23,291 nucleotides of DNA from the NCBI GenBank assembly GCA_964598225.1, contig CAZRBG010000074.1, forward strand, positions 1 through 23,291. Reading direction: 5' to 3'. This document shows positions 22,606 to 23,291 of this stretch, piece by piece. Origin of the DNA: SG8-4 sp964598225 (GTDB lineage: Bacteria > Planctomycetota > Phycisphaerae > Sedimentisphaerales > Anaerobacaceae). A model generated the notes under the pieces. The model did no database searches. It was not told the origin of the DNA and saw only the letters and a list, made by a program, of their open reading frames with translations. A program made the translations under genes and the position numbers. Positions within the stretch are counted from its first letter, which is position 1, and the number at the start of each line of letters is the position of its first letter.

Positions 22606-23139
22606 ATGATGATGAACTGTGAAGACATAGAAAATCTGGCCAAAGAGAAAGAAGATGAGAATTGGGAATTTCGTAACTTCCTGAAATTCTGTGACATGCC
22701 AGATGATGAACTCGATCATCTTGTATTCAGGATTGCTGACCAGGTGAGTTCGACGATTGATTGCACTATGTGTGGGCGTTGTTGTAAGGAGTTGAAACCA
22801 GCGCTATCAGAAGAGGCCCAAAAACGGTTGGCTGCGAGACTGGAGCTAACTGTCGAACAGTTTAAGGCAAAACACCTTCAGTACGACGACGCGGATGAAC
22901 GGGAATGGCGGATGAAAGATTCCCCTTGCTGTTTTCACGAAGACAACAAATGCATGGTTTATGGGGATCGTCCACAAAATTGTCGGGATTATCCTTATCT
23001 GCATGAGCCTGGCTTCAGATGCAGAACTATAGGAATGATCGAGCGAACATTCACCTGCCCCATCGTCTTCACAGTAATGGAAGAACTCAAGCAGGCATTG
23101 GAATTTGGTACCGGCGATTCTTATGATGACAATTGGTGA
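22606..23139 (+). CDS. YkgJ-family cysteine-cluster protein
   Basis: A 177-aa protein from the ATG at 22606 (three ATG codons in a row; which of the three is used cannot be told, and no strong ribosome binding site is seen). The cysteine pattern defines the family: DCTMCGRCC (52-60), then PCCFHEDNKCMVYGDRPQNCRDYPY (107-131), plus Cys139 and Cys151. These residues are expected to bind zinc or an iron-sulfur cluster. Family members are widespread, small and of unknown function. It has its own promoter and no obvious link to the glycan operon. Confidence 0.85.
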   Translation: MMMNCEDIENLAKEKEDENWEFRNFLKFCDMPDDELDHLVFRIADQVSSTIDCTMCGRCCKELKPALSEEAQKRLAARLELTVEQFKAKHLQYDDADEREWRMKDSPCCFHEDNKCMVYGDRPQNCRDYPYLHEPGFRCRTIGMIERTFTCPIVFTVMEELKQALEFGTGDSYDDNW

Positions 23140-23208
23140 GCAACTATGAGATTGCACTTCGCATTGTATTTAGGCACTCCATAGAGATGCAACCTTTATC
23201 CAACGCCA

Positions 23209-23291
23209 ATGATTGTCGAGAGGCTTCGTAACATCCCTTTATCCGCCGTACTGCTGGCCGCCGGCGCCAAACAGGATAGCTATGACAAGGC
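23209..23291 (+). CDS. Start of a possible primase-like (DUF3991/TOPRIM) gene, cut by the window end
   Basis: 27 complete codons beginning MIVERLRNIPLSAVLLAAGA, then KQDSYDK. The pattern 'IPL.AVL...GA..D..DKA' resembles from memory the N-terminus of TOPRIM/DUF3991 primase-like proteins of mobile elements. There is no clear ribosome binding site, and the frame is open from 23185. Low confidence because so little is visible. Confidence 0.35.
   Translation, partial: MIVERLRNIPLSAVLLAAGAKQDSYDK

Overview
The window looks like a chromosomal segment of a free-living, polysaccharide-using Planctomycetota bacterium, most likely Phycisphaerae-like. The support is a multidomain LamG protein with the repeated 'FN3-like plus DFESYND' architecture typical of that class, a prepilin-like H-X9-DG protein, a formylglycine sulfatase, a PhoD phosphatase, sialidase-like proteins and several non-HemE URO-D-fold proteins. 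The taxonomic call is inference from protein style; there is no rRNA or marker gene here.

Layout. (1) 1-495: no recognisable gene, except a perfect 18-bp inverted repeat at the 3' side of the LamG gene. (2) 496-4650: two surface-type genes on the minus strand, a 1027-aa LamG protein and a 245-aa prepilin-like protein, each with its own promoter. (3) 4649-4908: a scar of gene fragments: the start of a signal-peptide protein, the tail of a second sulfatase, and the first 32 codons of a fourth URO-D-like gene. (4) 4929-19847: a tightly packed run of 12 minus-strand genes that reads as one operon: BNR2, URO-D3, dctQ, dctM, dctP, 2-hydroxyacid dehydrogenase, HpcH/HpaI aldolase, URO-D2, URO-D1, BNR1, sulfatase, PhoD phosphatase. 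(5) 19848-20180: divergent control region. (6) 20181-21080: a plus-strand AraC-family regulator. (7) 21247-22098: a RAYT (Y1) transposase element that cuts off a sialate O-acetylesterase-like gene. (8) 22518-23139: a YkgJ-type cysteine-cluster protein. (9) 23209 to the window end: the first codons of a possible primase-like gene.

How it fits together. The strongest observation is a 40-bp sequence (29 of 40 positions identical in all three copies) upstream of the 12-gene operon, the prepilin gene and the LamG gene. Each copy sits at exactly the same distance from a -10-like hexamer, and none of the three promoters has a good -35 box. The copy at the operon is also just upstream of the promoter of the AraC regulator. 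The simplest reading is a local regulon: the AraC protein senses a ligand through its cupin domain and switches on (i) extracellular enzymes removing sulfate, phosphate and perhaps an acidic sugar (sulfatase, PhoD, two sialidase-fold proteins), (ii) a TRAP importer for a carboxylate-bearing product, (iii) cytoplasmic enzymes (2-hydroxyacid dehydrogenase, class II 2-oxoacid aldolase, three different URO-D-fold enzymes), and (iv) two surface proteins. The substrate is not identifiable from sequence alone; both sialidase-like proteins lack the FRIP arginine, so ordinary sialic acid is not assumed.
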